This document shows, in pieces, positions 47,870 through 60,107 of a stretch of DNA of 64,000 nucleotides. Both the position numbers and the translations under genes were made by a program. The notes beneath the pieces were generated by a model. The model was not told the DNA's origin. It worked only from the letters and a program-made list of their open reading frames with translations, and searched no databases. The number at the start of each line of letters is the position of its first letter. The first letter of the stretch is position 1. The DNA is from Bugula neritina (Eukaryota > Bryozoa > Gymnolaemata > Cheilostomatida > Bugulidae): positions 3,941,038 through 4,005,037 of the forward strand of contig OZ037772.1 in NCBI GenBank assembly GCA_964035545.1, read 5' to 3'.

Positions 47870-48701
47870 TAAGTTGTGGAAATTTGCATGAATATAACAC
47901 ATATGAAATGTGAAAATAGCATTAAAAGTCAAGCAAGGAATTCACACTTTGACACAATTATATACTTTCACTTGAAGGTAAGCTTGATGAACCAATATGA
48001 ACTGCTCACAGAGTTTAACCACCTGTGTAGGATTTGCACCTACAATATTTAGTTACATCAAAGCCAAGTGAAAAATCTAACAGTTGATTTATTTTGTTGA
48101 AAGTTAAATTATTAACAGTCACTGATTGGCCATCACGATGGCACCATCACACTAGTTGATCTGCATGCTGCAAAATGCATCATGTCCTCTAGTTAAAGTG
48201 TGTGCATGGAGTTGTCATTTCGATATAATAACATAATGTACAAAATCTCTGCAATATATATATCAGAGTCATGATTCTACATCACATGAATGTTCTTTAC
48301 TTTAACAAGAGAATAGCCAACTATAAAAACCTGCTATAGCACACAATATAGCAACCTGTTATAACATGACATACAGTACATCAATATTCATTCACTACAC
48401 AAAATATCTCAATACACATAACAACTGGAGCTGCTGAAGTTCAATGGCTTATACAAGTTGAATTGAACAAAACACTACGTTGTTCTTCAGCATATCAACT
48501 AGTATGAGTAGTGTGGAGAGATCTTTTATATATATAAAAACTTGTGTTTGAAGGAAATATTAAATTATATTATTCCTCTTAGCATCACATGTAGCATGAA
48601 TATCAACTTATAGTTAGTGAGTTACTAGAAGTTTCTTTGTAACGGAAACCAGTCCGGGTTCCCCTGCAGTTCCATCTCAACGGGTCTGGCCTGAGCTGAG
48701 G
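47870..48701. other. Spacer without visible genes
   Basis: AT-rich DNA between the TRIM duplicon and the candidate exon at 48702. The counterpart region in the left block, with VARS exon 15 and the 43-bp array, is absent, so this marks a deletion or rearrangement. Confidence 0.4.
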
Positions 48702-48772
48702 TCACTGCATGATGACATCATTCACTAGGTTCTTCTTGGTGTCTGGAAATTTTCCACCAGTTACTCCAGTGA
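48702..48772 (-). other. Candidate terminal exon of an unrecognised gene
   Basis: On the minus strand a CATTTTCAG acceptor is followed by an open frame (TGVTGGKFPDTKKNLVNDVI...) ending at a TGA (48704-48702). I do not recognise it, and it does not match the VARS C-terminus as I know it. Confidence 0.3.
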
Positions 48773-49023
48773 CTGAAAATGAAGTACTAATACCAGTGAC
48801 TCAGTCTCAAACTTACTTACTGAGTCATTGTGATTATTAGTTGATGACTTAATGTTTTAGTGAAGTTATAGTTATAGTTAACTTATAGTCCTACTGACAC
48901 TAATAGCTAATGTGCCATTCAGTCTCATCTTCATTCTCAGTAATTGTAATACTGATATTAAGACTAACTAACGCCTAATGCTAAGTTCAACTACTAATTA
49001 TTACACTACTAGTACTACTACTA

Positions 49024-49081
49024 CTACTAGAAGTAGTGGTGGTGGTGGTGGCGGTAGCGGTAGCAGTAGTAATGGGAGTAC

Positions 49082-49131
<50 letters not shown>

Positions 49132-49224
49132 CTAGTAGTAATGGGAGTACTAGTAGTAGTACTAGTAGTACTAGTAGTAGTAGTAGTAGTAGTAGTAGTA
49201 CTAGTACTAGTAGTAGTAGTAGTA
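49024..49224. repeat. (AGT)n trinucleotide array
   Basis: About 200 bp of AGT/TAG repeats with ACT interruptions. Its right edge lies inside VARS exon 14', so it sits exactly on the truncation breakpoint. Poly-Ser, poly-Thr and poly-Val frames over it are artefacts. Confidence 0.9.
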
Positions 49225-49356
49225 TGACAGCGCTTCTTCATAGGATCTGCCAGTCACCCAGTAGTTGTTGTCACTAAACTATGTAAAATATATAGAGGTC
49301 AAGAGGTCACTAGACTATGTAAAATATATAGAGGTAAAGAGGTCACCAGACTATCA

Positions 49357-49520
49357 CCGGCTTTCCATGTACCGATCTCAGATCGATATCAGCGAGATCG
49401 ATCCATGGAAAGACGCCAAAGATCGATCTCCGTCGATCTGAGCTGGTCGGTCTGTGGAGCTCGAACTCAGATCGATCTCATGTCAATAAGACCATGGAAA
49501 GACACCAGATCGATCTGAGA
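49357..49520. mobile_element. GATC-rich foldback element 4, partial
   Basis: Starts CACCGGCTTTCCATG with nested GATCGATC palindromes, like the element at 28437. The right inverted end is missing; similar core sequence follows to about 49640. Confidence 0.5.
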
Positions 49521-49805
49521 AGTAGAAAAAGACTGCGTGCTACAATGTTGTCTGCTAATAAAAATGATAACTTATTGATAATTACTAAGCAAAGTATTAA
49601 ATAATCATGATAGCCGCCTTTTCAGATGCCAAAACTTTGACTTTCAGTACAATGATTAAGAAAACTCAATTATATGCAGAAGAAGGTAAAAAAAATGGGA
49701 GAATTTAAATTGAGTTCAAATGACTATATTAAAACTCAGTTTCATTAGCTATTTCCTTTGTAATTTTAAGCCTAACAGTCCTGTAAGTTTATTAATAATC
49801 TGCAA

Positions 49806-49933
49806 GGGCCACACCCACTCCCGAAAGGGCCACACCCACTCCAGAAAGGGCCACACCCACTCCAGAAAGGGCCACACCCACTCCAGAAAGGGCCACACCC
49901 ACTTCAGAAAGGGCCACACCCACTTCAGAAATG
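49806..49933. repeat. 21-bp minisatellite, copy B
   Basis: Six copies of GGGCCACACCCACTCCAGAAA in the VARS intron after exon 13. The KGHTHSR repeat peptide it can encode is an artefact. Confidence 0.88.
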
Positions 49934-50221
49934 GCCACATTAGAGGGAATTCATAGTTTATCAACATAAACATAGTCTGTGGTAAATATTAGGTCTGTGC
50001 TAAACCCACTTGCTTTCTGTAAATAACACAAGACAAAATGAAGAATGAGTCATACCTCAGCCTTAGGTTGCCCCTGGATCTGCACAAAGTAGGCTGGTAT
50101 TCTGTGCCCCCACCATAGCTGTCTGGAGATACACCAGTCCCTGGAGTTCCTCAGCCATTTGTACCAAGTGACTGTATGATAGTCTGGTATGATCTTTAGC
50201 TTGCCTGATTCTACTACCTGC

Positions 50222-50470
50222 AGTATACATACTATGCTATAGACATACTATGCTATAGATATACTATGCTATAGATATACTATACTATAGATATACTATA
50301 CTATAGATATACTATACTATAGATATACTACACAGTACTAATATATATACTATACAGTACTAATATATATATATACTATACAATACTAATATATATACTG
50401 TACAGTACTAATATATTATATACTATACACAGTACTAATATATTACATACTATACATAATATATAATACA
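50222..50470. repeat. Short AT satellite between VARS exons 12 and 13
   Basis: The same 16-bp and 19-22-bp units as the 3-kb array at 29778-32752, but only about 250 bp long. Confidence 0.88.
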
Positions 50471-52149
50471 AGTACCTCTACAGCCTTGGCTGCCATATCG
50501 TCACATGCCACATATCACTGTGGTTTGGGTATCGGCTCAATGATATCTTTAGATCGACTATGACACAAGAGAACACGGTGTGGAGGTCATTGTTAACAGA
50601 CAGACACACATAGTAACAGTTCAACTCAACAGAATTGTAAAATATAGTGGATATGTTAATGGAGCTATTCTTTAGGAGAACAAGAGAGGACAACTTCTAT
50701 TACATTGAGATCTGTAACTATGAGTCATTTTACTTGATTTAGCACACAGAGCCATATACCTCTAGCTTTTAGCTATTGTTCACAGTTGAGCTGCTAATTC
50801 AACATTTTAATGTAAGAAACTATACACAATAGCAGCTAAACTGTGAAAAATAGCTAAGAACCAGATATATGGTGTGTACTAAACTAAGTAAAATGACTCA
50901 CAAGTAAACATGACTAGAAAAAGTTCAGGATCTAACTGGACGTGTATGAAGAAAATGTAATGGAACCTGTAGAAATCTAACAAGTTGGGATAAGATTGTA
51001 GAGAGAAGACGACTCACCTACATACAGGAACTACCATAGGGTTGTCTTCCTTTCCTTTGTATAGCCTCAAGTCTTCCAACCTTTTATGAACACCTGCACA
51101 TAAAACTTACACAGAGTATAAATTGCTAATAGGCTCACACCTGTCACCTGCTTACAAATGTCACCTGCTCACACCTGTCACCTGTACACACCTGTCACCT
51201 GTACACAAATGGTATTAAACCACTAAAACCTATGTAGATCAATATTTTCTTGCTATTAAGTTGACTAATTGTGAAACAGCCAAAATAGGAAAATAAGACC
51301 TTGTAGTGCAGTGAGCAAGGCAAGTTCAAGCCATACAACTTTAACATGTTGCATTACAGAAGAATGACCTGCTTCACTTTGGTAAATAACTATAAGTAAT
51401 ATTGGGAGTTACGCCACTTATGAGTAACAACATGGAGTTGTGTTTCTTTTCATAAACGCAAAAAGGTAAAAGTTACTTGTTCCTTCGAGGTAGCATATAT
51501 AATGCAAGGAAAAACCATCTCAACTTAGAAATATGTCACACAATTAGGAGTTATGCCACCTCCTTGTCAGAAACACGGAATACTAGATTCACACACCTTT
51601 TCATTTCCACAAACTCGCCGGAGTCTCCACATATTAACCTGTCATCGTCAATGAAGGGGAGTTTGTGTCAGAGGCCAACGTCGTAATCCTTGGGATCATG
51701 TGAGGGGGTTATCTTCACCGCCCCTATCAACAATTAGATGGGAAATGAGAAGCTCTGAGGCTATGAATATTACAAACAGTACTCGTTGCTATACGAATAG
51801 ACTCCAATTTAGTTCTCCCTCCGTATCTCAGTAAGCTGAGGGACCTGACACCTCAATTCATGACACAGTAGAATTCTTACCATAGCAGAATACCATATTT
51901 AACACACGGATCTGTTAATTTAAACTATTTTGTCCCAATACACATAACATAAGCCACAAAACAAAGGACCAAGCCATTCTCATGACCTGTGGTATTTCAT
52001 GAGAACTAGAAACATAAGATATAGTGGAAGCACTGCCCCAAACAAAACAAATCAAATGAAATGATAGTTTAGTGATGGAAATAATTAGTTAATAGTCTTT
52101 GAAAATAGTTGGGCCGGTCAACTTCTGAAATTACCATGTAAGAAACACA

Positions 52150-52795
52150 ACAGGCTATGAATATACAGGACAATAGGCTATGAATATACAGGACAACAGG
52201 CTATGACTATACAAGACAACAGGCTATGAATATACAAGACAACAGGCTATGAATATACAGGACAACAGGCTATGAATATACAAGACAACAGGCTATGAAT
52301 ATACAGGACAACGGGCTATGAATATACAGGACAACAGGCTATGAATATACAGGACTACAAGCTATGAATATACAGGACAACAGGCTATGAATATACAGGA
52401 CTACAAGCTATGACTATACAGGACAACAGGCTATGAATATACAGGACAACAGGCTATGAATATACAGGACAACAGGCTATGAATATACAGGACAACAGGT
52501 TATGAATATACAGGACAACAGGCTATGAATATACAGGACAACAGGCTATGAATATACAAGACAACAGGCTATGAAAATACAGGACAATGCGCTATGAATA
52601 TACAGGACAACAGGCTATGAATATACAGGACAACAGGCTACGAATATACAGGACTACAAGCTATGAATATACAGGACAACAGGCTATGAATATACAGGAC
52701 AACAGGCTATGAATATACAGGACAACAGGCTATGAATATACAGGACAACAGGCTATGAATATACAGGACAACAGGCTATGAATATACAGGAAACA
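52150..52795. repeat. 23-bp minisatellite in a VARS intron
   Basis: About 28 copies of a 23-bp unit (CAGGCTATGAATATACAGGA, then CAA). The array ends within a few bases of the splice donor of exon 9. Confidence 0.92.
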
Positions 52796-53091
52796 GAGCA
52801 CCTGTCCCAAACTCCATCTCCACAAAGTCGTCAGCCACAATAGGTATTCTCCTGTCAGCAAAAAGATGTCTCACAAATTTCCCGTGTAAGTGTTTGTATC
52901 GGCCGTCTTCAGGGTGGACAGCCACTGCAGTGTCACCTTCAATAGTTACCAGACTTTATAGTCTCTCACAGTATTGAGTATTGATATACAATTATATATT
53001 TACTGAGTGTTTACCAGATCCAACTTCACAGTCACTATACTCAGAGTACACAACTCCCAGTAAGTTAGTATCAAGCTAATTAACCACTAAC

Positions 53092-53250
53092 CCCCTATTC
53101 ACACTTACCGTATCGTACGCCGTAACAGCAAATATCAGCCATTTTTATGAATGTCTGAGCTTCCTGTCCGGTGTTGCGATACGGTAGAATCAAGCACTGC
53201 TTGATTCAAATAAGTTGCGGCGGACCCCTATTGGACAGAAAAACTTTTGC
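53092..53250. mobile_element. Partial MITE related to 27735-28417
   Basis: Starts CCCCCTATTCACACTTACCG after TAA and contains the shared interior AATCAAGCACTGCTTGAT. The right end is not recognisable. It lies in the VARS intron between exons 8 and 9. Confidence 0.55.
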
Positions 53251-55582
53251 GTTAATTCATTGGATATAAATGTCTAATGTAGCGTCATAGATCGTACCTA
53301 ATAGCGGACTTTGAAAACTTCAACCCGCACCTTAAACCAAAATGGAATAATAAAATTAAAGAACTTAGGCTATCTCAAGTTCTCCACTACTGCTCCTAAG
53401 TGAGAAAGTGAGAATAGTTAGAGAGATCTACTGGAGTTATTTCAACTGGCAGCAAGAGTCAGCCATTATTACGTTGCTAAGCAACAAAGCTATCAGTGAC
53501 ATTGATGTCTACTAACTCAACATAGTTTCTAATCTAGTTGTGGCCACAATGATTTCTTCGTCAGAGTCTTACACTTTATATGCAAAGGAAAGGAGAACTC
53601 CGAACTCCACCTTCTCCTTGTAGCCAGGCACAGAGAGCATAGTCCTTCCTGTCAACTCTACTTTGTTTACCTGCAATCAGTGATACAACTCTCTCAGACT
53701 ATACAGGTCAAAGGTTAAACTGTAGTGTGTGCTTCTGAGTCACTGCGTTCTCATTCTTTTCTATTAGTTCACATTGTGTAAATGGATGCTCGTACGAATG
53801 AATATGTGGCTGTGGTCTCATTGATGTATTCATTCGAAGATAGTCATAATGTAATATATCAGGCTGTGTCTGAATACTACTATTAGGTTAGTTACCACCA
53901 ACACACAAGTCTCGCAGTGAATAAACAGTTGACGTGCACACAGCAGGGAGTCAGACTGATACTGTACAATATACCTCAATATCAGAGATGGCAGAGTTGA
54001 GAGTACAGGACCAGTTGACGAGTCGGTTAGCTCTGTAGATCACACCTTTCTCGTGCATTCTGATAAACGCTTCGTTCACCGCTTTCAAAGATTTCTAATA
54101 AACAATTATATATTAGTCATGTGTCAAGTGTGAACTGATTGGAAACAAGGCCTCATGATTAACCAATCATAGAGAGGATAACACACTGAGTCAGTAAACA
54201 GTCGACACGGCATATAGACTCCACTACTCAAACATAATACATGTATAGAGAGGATAACTCCTCACCTCATCCACAGTGAACGTAGTTCTGTCCCAGTCAT
54301 AAGACCCGCCCACTTTCCTCAACTGATGGTAGATTCTGTCTCCTTTTCTATAGAAATTATATAATAACACTGACCAATCGTTGTGCTGCAAAACTTAGTT
54401 ATATTAGCAACTTAAATAATGAGTCCAATGATATAGTGTGATGAAGTAAACCTATATTTAACTTTTTGTATATTCAATTATAATATATATTAATTTTATC
54501 ATATTATCATATATATTATATATTATCTTATATCAAACTGTAGCAACTGCACACCAATAAGATAAAATAAAAACTCAAACCCGAATACTAAGTCGCCATG
54601 AAATGCATTTTCAAGATAAAATATTCCCTTACTGGTTCTTCCAGTCCCACACTCGTCTCACAAACTCATCTCGTCCCAAATCGTGTCGAGTTTTATTCTC
54701 TTCTCTAGCGAGTTTTTTCTCGACGACAACTTGAGTGGCTATTCCTGCGTAGTCACATCCGGGTACAAACAGTGTCACCTTCCCATTCATCCGGTGCTTG
54801 TCAATACAACAGAACTGACACCTGCAGACACCTGACAGACAAGCATATCAGACACCTGTAGATATTCTGGAAAGGTGCTGAGAGAAATATCTGTGGTTGA
54901 ACCAACATCAATATAATAGATGAATGACTTATGCCAACCGGTACTTGACACAAATTTTATCAGCATTCAAAAGAGAATTAACAGGGGGATGTTCATAGCC
55001 TGTCTGTGGAATATCTCAAAGTGACTTGGCAAGATGCCGAAATGTCATGTAGTCACCACCAGAGGAATGGTGTCTACTGTTACATGCTATAAGCTACATA
55101 CACCACCAGTTTAGTGACTAGGTAAGTACGGAGTTGTCTCATCTATATGAATGAACATCTCACCACCGAACTATCGCATCCTCAACCGCCCCCGTGAGGG
55201 CGTGTCCTAGGTGAAGAGTCCCGGTCACATTAGGGGGAGGGATCAGGATGATAAACTTCTCTTCAGGTGTGAGTTTCAGCACATCTCTACCTGTTACAAA
55301 GCAACCAATCACATCTCTCTCGGTTACAAAGTAAAAAGCAACCAATCACAGTACCTGTTACAAGAGAGTAACAAATCACACCTCTACGTGTTAGAAGTAA
55401 CCAATCACACATTATAGACTTTACTATGATGAGAAGTGTACCCTTGAGATTATACTCAGGTTTGAAGAATCCTTCCTTCTCCCACCAAGAGTACCAGGCA
55501 GCTTCCACATAGGACGGGGAGTAAGAACCAGGCATGGGACACGTCGTGTCTAGAATAACAGAAAACTATAAAGTATAGGGGG

Positions 55583-55660
55583 GCAGCTGTGGTCTAGGGG
55601 TTAGAGCGTTTGTCTAGTGAACACGAAGCCATTGTTTGACAAAGGCCATTGGTGACGTTA
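55583..55660 (+). repeat. Possible tRNA-derived fragment in a VARS intron
   Basis: GGTCTAGGGGTTAGAGCG resembles a tRNA D-arm with A box. No B box or acceptor pairing follows, so at most this is a tRNA or SINE relic. Confidence 0.2.
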
Positions 55661-57179
55661 GAAAGAGTATCTAGTCATAATTGCTCCTGTGCCACATCTA
55701 AAAAAGTCCTTAGCCTGTTTTAACAAAAATGCTTTCCACCAGGAGTCTCTCACAAGGATGGTGACTATGCACTGATATCTAGATATACTAAGTTGAGACT
55801 TGTCTTCTACTGGTCCATACAGTTCAAATATGATAAACACATGTATAAATACAATAATCTATTCATAGCCCATAGTCTAACCACCAACCAGGACGAATAA
55901 ATAAGACGGTGGCCTGACACTACTACTACAACTTATATAACTTATACACAGCAGACTGTTAGGAGTATTTGAATCTGAGGCTATCCAATGTATGAGTAGG
56001 GCAGCCCTAAATGTAGGATATTGGAATACCATGTCTTATTACTTCAGTCTAAAGCAGTTCTTATACCTTCACGATTTTCAGTCAGAAATTCAATTTTGAT
56101 GAGTTGCATTTCATTGTAAAAGCCAATCATCAAAATTTTTGCTTTGTGCATGCTTAATCAAATAATTTTAGAGTAACAATCAAAGGAAATGATAACTCCT
56201 TTAGATATGGGGTATTCATGTTTATAATTACATCGGCTGTCTTTTTCAATTATCACTTTTATGCTGTCAACTTAATTTATTACGTTTTCAAAGGGCATCA
56301 AATAGTGATTAAGCGAGTTATATTTGAGTATTACAGAGTGAGCTTCCTTATTATTATCAACAACTTTAAGTAAGACTATAGAGGGGCGGGAAACACTGAA
56401 CTCCTTTCAGTAAAGATAGAAACGCAACTTCAGTTCTAACTGCTTACACACATAACTGTGTGTTCACTACCGAGCAGTGTACACTGATAAATCAGTGCTT
56501 CAACTGAAACTTGTAAGTAAAGGAATGAAGAGCTCAATTGAGTATAAAATGTAGAGAATAATTGAACTGAACCTTCCTTATGGCCAACTGGTGTGTCATC
56601 GACATACGTTACTACAGCCTTCTCCTTTTTCTCTTTCACTTTTTTCTAGAAAAAAAAAAATCAAATTTGAAGAAAATAAAATGGAAATTGTTAGCTACAG
56701 ATACAGACAACTTCCAGTTAAAAGTACAGCCATACAGTCGCAATACGAATATGCAATTCAAGTAACACTTTCATGTAGAAGTACAACCATAAATCTGAAT
56801 AGAAAGTAACACAAATATATACATTTAGGAGCAGTAGTGTAGAAATCGAGATAGCCTAGGTTCTTTAATCTTATTATCAAATTTTGGTTTGGGGTTTGGG
56901 TTGACAATCTTACAAAAACACAACTTCTTATGCTACATTTCTAATCTAAAACACAGGCTTTCTCAATTTTTCCATTACTGCACCTACCTTAGTATATATA
57001 GAACCTGTAACTAACTAAACAGACACCTCAGTAGTCATGGCAGACTCTGCCTTCTGTTTAGCCTGCTTAGCTTGAAACTTGGCTAGTTTAGCAGCTTTAG
57101 CAGCTTCTTTCTTCAACTCTTTCTCAGATTTTACCTTGACCTCGCCAGTTGGCGCATCACCAGGGTTCACTTCCGACAT

Positions 57180-58154
57180 GTTCGTTTATTGTGAGACTTT
57201 CCTTAAAACACAATCAGCCGGCATGGAACTAATAGATATCTCAATACTAAACATACAAACTACTGACCCAGTATAGTTATAGACAGATATATTAATACTA
57301 ATAATATAAACTAATGGCTCAGTATTGCGTTAGTTATGCGTGGGGGTTCAGTGATAACACGCCTATAAACCACACAGTTCAATAATGAAAGACTGTGACT
57401 TTTCACGAACAGACATCTCATCTCTGATTCTAATGAAAAATCACGAAATTTTCAGACAAACGATACTGCATTTCAACTTTGTGACTATCACATGATAATA
57501 ATCATTGTCATTTGAAAGATTCTGCTAAAATCGAAATGCCAATGTTAATCACAAGGTCAACCATAAATGACTCAGTCTGATGACTGACGGTTATGCTTAA
57601 TGATTAATTAGTAATATGAATAGATTGCAAGTGATCAGCATGATGATGGTGATTATTGCTTTTCACCATCAAAGGTCAAACTTTGTAATTGCAGCTTGAA
57701 ATGTAAAATTAAAATATTACTTTTATTTAATTAAAAGAGTATAACTTACTATCATAACAACATTCAACTTTATGTAGTCATTATGAACATGATAATGGTT
57801 TACCTTTTACTTTAGATGATAATTATACTATTCACGATTATCATTATGTCTACCATTATGATTATCTCAACTTTAACTTATCAATTACGATAATTAACCA
57901 TTTATTTTCAATGATAAAAACTTAAATCATTGAATGAACACTAAAAGTAATTTAAATTCACACTTTTATTATCATAACTATCAAATTAATATTAATAGGC
58001 ATATTTGATTTTTAGATTACAATAATAATTATCAAATCATGGTATAGAATTAAATATTATAGTTAATACTATTATAAATATAATTAATATAATTGTATTT
58101 ATTGAAACTAAAACAGTAAGGTAAACTAAATAAATTATCGACATGAGTGTGAGT
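57180..58154. other. Non-coding stretch 5' of the VARS relic
   Basis: The former VARS promoter should lie just right of 57179. Further right the sequence becomes rich in TTATCATTATGATTATC-like low-complexity runs. No gene or clear promoter element is seen. Confidence 0.4.
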
Positions 58155-58560
58155 ATGAGTAGGCCACAACTAGAAGGTGCAGCAGCAATTTGAGATCCCC
58201 GTTTGCAATACCTCATCAAAGATATAGAACAGGTGCAAAATAATGCAATCAGATTCATTGCTAAATTGAAAGGCAGAGACAGTATCACTGTGGCACGTGA
58301 CAAACTAAACCTAGAATCTCTCCCCGACAGACGCTTCAAGCTGAGGCACAAGTTACTGTTGCGACTTCTATCTAATGAGGGAAATCAGGCATCTCTAACC
58401 AACTCCTATGAACTGATGAACAGTAAAACCTAAAATACTAGGTTTACTAAGGCATCAAGCAGGGACGATCCTCCAACCATTTTTGCAAAATCAGCAGCCT
58501 ACTACAGCAGCTTCTTTCCAAAAACAGCCCGAGAGCTTAAGTCTATGCTAAATAATTAGT
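58155..58560 (+). pseudogene. LINE (non-LTR) reverse-transcriptase C-terminal relic
   Basis: The frame reads RPQLEGAAAI, a TGA, then DPRLQYLIKDIEQVQNNAIR and LESLPDRRFKLRHKLLLRLL. After a TAA (58431-58433) the same frame continues to FAKSAAYYSSFFPKTAREL and a final TAG. This is the well-known region after the RT domain of jockey/CR1/RTE-like LINEs. The first stop stands where relatives have Trp. No 5' part is present, as usual for LINE truncation. Confidence 0.75.
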
Positions 58561-59839
58561 CAATGCACCAGAGTTGTATATGTGCAACATACTGAAAATA
58601 CTTGCTAGCCTGTAATCGGCAACTGTAGAGGTGTGCCTCTTGCTACATGCTCTAATGCGTGTAAGAGGTAAGAGGACTATCAATATGACTATCAATATTA
58701 GTAGGAGTACCCAAGTACCAGTAGACATAGTAGCTGTAGAAAGTCTATCCCAATCAGTAACTGTAAGCCGTGAGGGCTGAGACTATAACTAGAAATATAA
58801 AAAACTATAACTTGAGTATAACTAATTGAAGGTGAGTTAACATAAATTAAAAAATAATAAATATAATTACTACAAAATCAAAATGAAATATGCATTATGA
58901 TTATAAATATTTATATTTTTATTTTATAATAATTTTTTAATTTATTTATATCCTTTTATTTAGGTTCATCACCTTTCATTATGATTATTGAAATTCATAA
59001 ATCATATTCATAACGATAATGATAATCACTTAAAAAAAATTGATAAACCCATAATCATAATGATATTGATTATTATCATCATTTATCGCTTATCAGTGAT
59101 AATCACAATCATAACGATGATCTTGATCATAATCAATATGAATATCAATATCATGTTATACTTATTCAATAATTATAATTGATTGATTCTTATTCATATT
59201 AATAATGAATAAAAAATTATATTAACACTACAACTTTAACTTACAGTTACTTAATTAGAGTATTAGTATTAGTATTACTATTACTATTAGTATTACTTAC
59301 AACTTGCTTATGCAAGAGAATTAAATCTTTAAAGCGTAGCATCCTTTTCAAGCAAAATAAGGATAATAAGTTTCGTCAAATTGAGTTAAAAACTACAACT
59401 TATAAGTCACAAGTATAAAGCAACTTATGCTCAGTCATCACTAATCCTAGTGGGTACGGCAAGCATATAGCATAATTTATTTCACAATGCGACAAGATTA
59501 TCTAGACGGTGCGCTTACGCCTCTCATTGTACTTAAGCAATATCCAATCGTACGGTTTTTATGACTTTAAAATCCGTTTTTGAGAAGCAAGGCCAGTGTG
59601 GTATATTAAGAGTGTTGACTTTAAACCATGAAAAATCATTATGTCGCTAATGGTACCGCAAGTTCATATAAGTTATAAAGGAAAAATTTTGCCACTTTTG
59701 TGATTTTATTTTTTTTTTTATATTATGTGTCCATTTTTTTTAGTTTTGTTTATTGGTAAAGTTTTTAAACATATTTTCCATACATATAAAATTTAAAAAA
59801 AAATTAAAACTTAATCGTGCACGTAAATACAAAGCTATA
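58561..59839. other. AT-rich low-complexity region
   Basis: Repeated ATAATCATAATGAT-like words at about 58970-59190 and a TATTAGTATTACTATT run near 59255-59300. No coding frame, RNA gene or clear inverted ends. Confidence 0.5.
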
Positions 59840-60049
59840 TGTAATAGTATTATACTTGAAGTTCACTGAAATATCTTTATTTTGAAAGCACAACTAATCA
59901 CTACGAACACATTTCTAAGACAGACAACATATATTATATAAACCACAAAGATGAAGGAATTTAGGACATAAAGGAAAACCACACAACAGCTATAATAATA
60001 TTTACAAAACGGTTACACAACTGCATGATGCAATGTCATGCACATTACA
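59840..60049 (-). repeat. 3' LTR of the second retrotransposon
   Basis: 210 bp, TG...CA. Its first 83 bases match 63918-64000 without visible difference, suggesting a recent insertion. The purine tract AGGGGGAAA lies just outside, at 60050-60058 on the minus strand. Confidence 0.88.
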
Positions 60050-60058
60050 TTTCCCCCT
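60050..60058 (-). promoter_or_regulatory. Polypurine tract of the second retrotransposon
   Basis: The minus strand reads AGGGGGAAA immediately before the TG of the 3' LTR. Confidence 0.7.
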
Positions 60059-60107
60059 GATCTTATCAGATCAAACAGATATATAATAAAACAAAAAGAA
60101 AAAACGT

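Larger units (their letters stand above)
49225..57179 (-). pseudogene. VARS: Valyl-tRNA synthetase relic, 5' block (exons 1-13 and part of 14)
   Basis: Exons on the minus strand: 57179-57027, 56645-56573, 55549-55442, 55290-55164, 54821-54633, 54347-54266, 54094-53975, 53670-53517, 52936-52802, 51723-51597, 51093-51018, 50557-50476, 50217-50056, and truncated 14' (49278-49225). Exon 1 starts at ATG and encodes a Lys/Ala-rich leader. Exon 4 holds the class-I signature [15 protein letters not shown]. Exons 5-7 hold the conserved [20 protein letters not shown] and [16 protein letters not shown] stretches. Exons 8-10 are the editing domain (IVATTRLETM, GAVKITPSHDPKDY). In-frame stops: TAA in exon 8 (53571-53569), TGA in exon 10 (51670-51668), TGA in exon 12 (50517-50515). 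The phase between exons 10 and 11 does not fit, and a short stretch of the family is missing there. The other exons are well conserved, so decay is recent. Confidence 0.87.

Noticed and set aside
48978-49277. Poly-Ser, poly-Thr and poly-Val frames
   Set aside because: These are translations of the (AGT)n array in different frames and strands.
49720-49973. KGHTHSR / WPFLEWV repeat peptides
   Set aside because: Frames over a 21-bp intronic minisatellite; 21 is a multiple of three, so the peptide repeats by default.
1119-57179. Reassigned TGA codon (TGA read as Trp)
   Set aside because: Intact genes in the window use TGG for Trp normally, and one VARS disablement is a TAA, so simple pseudogene decay explains the pattern.
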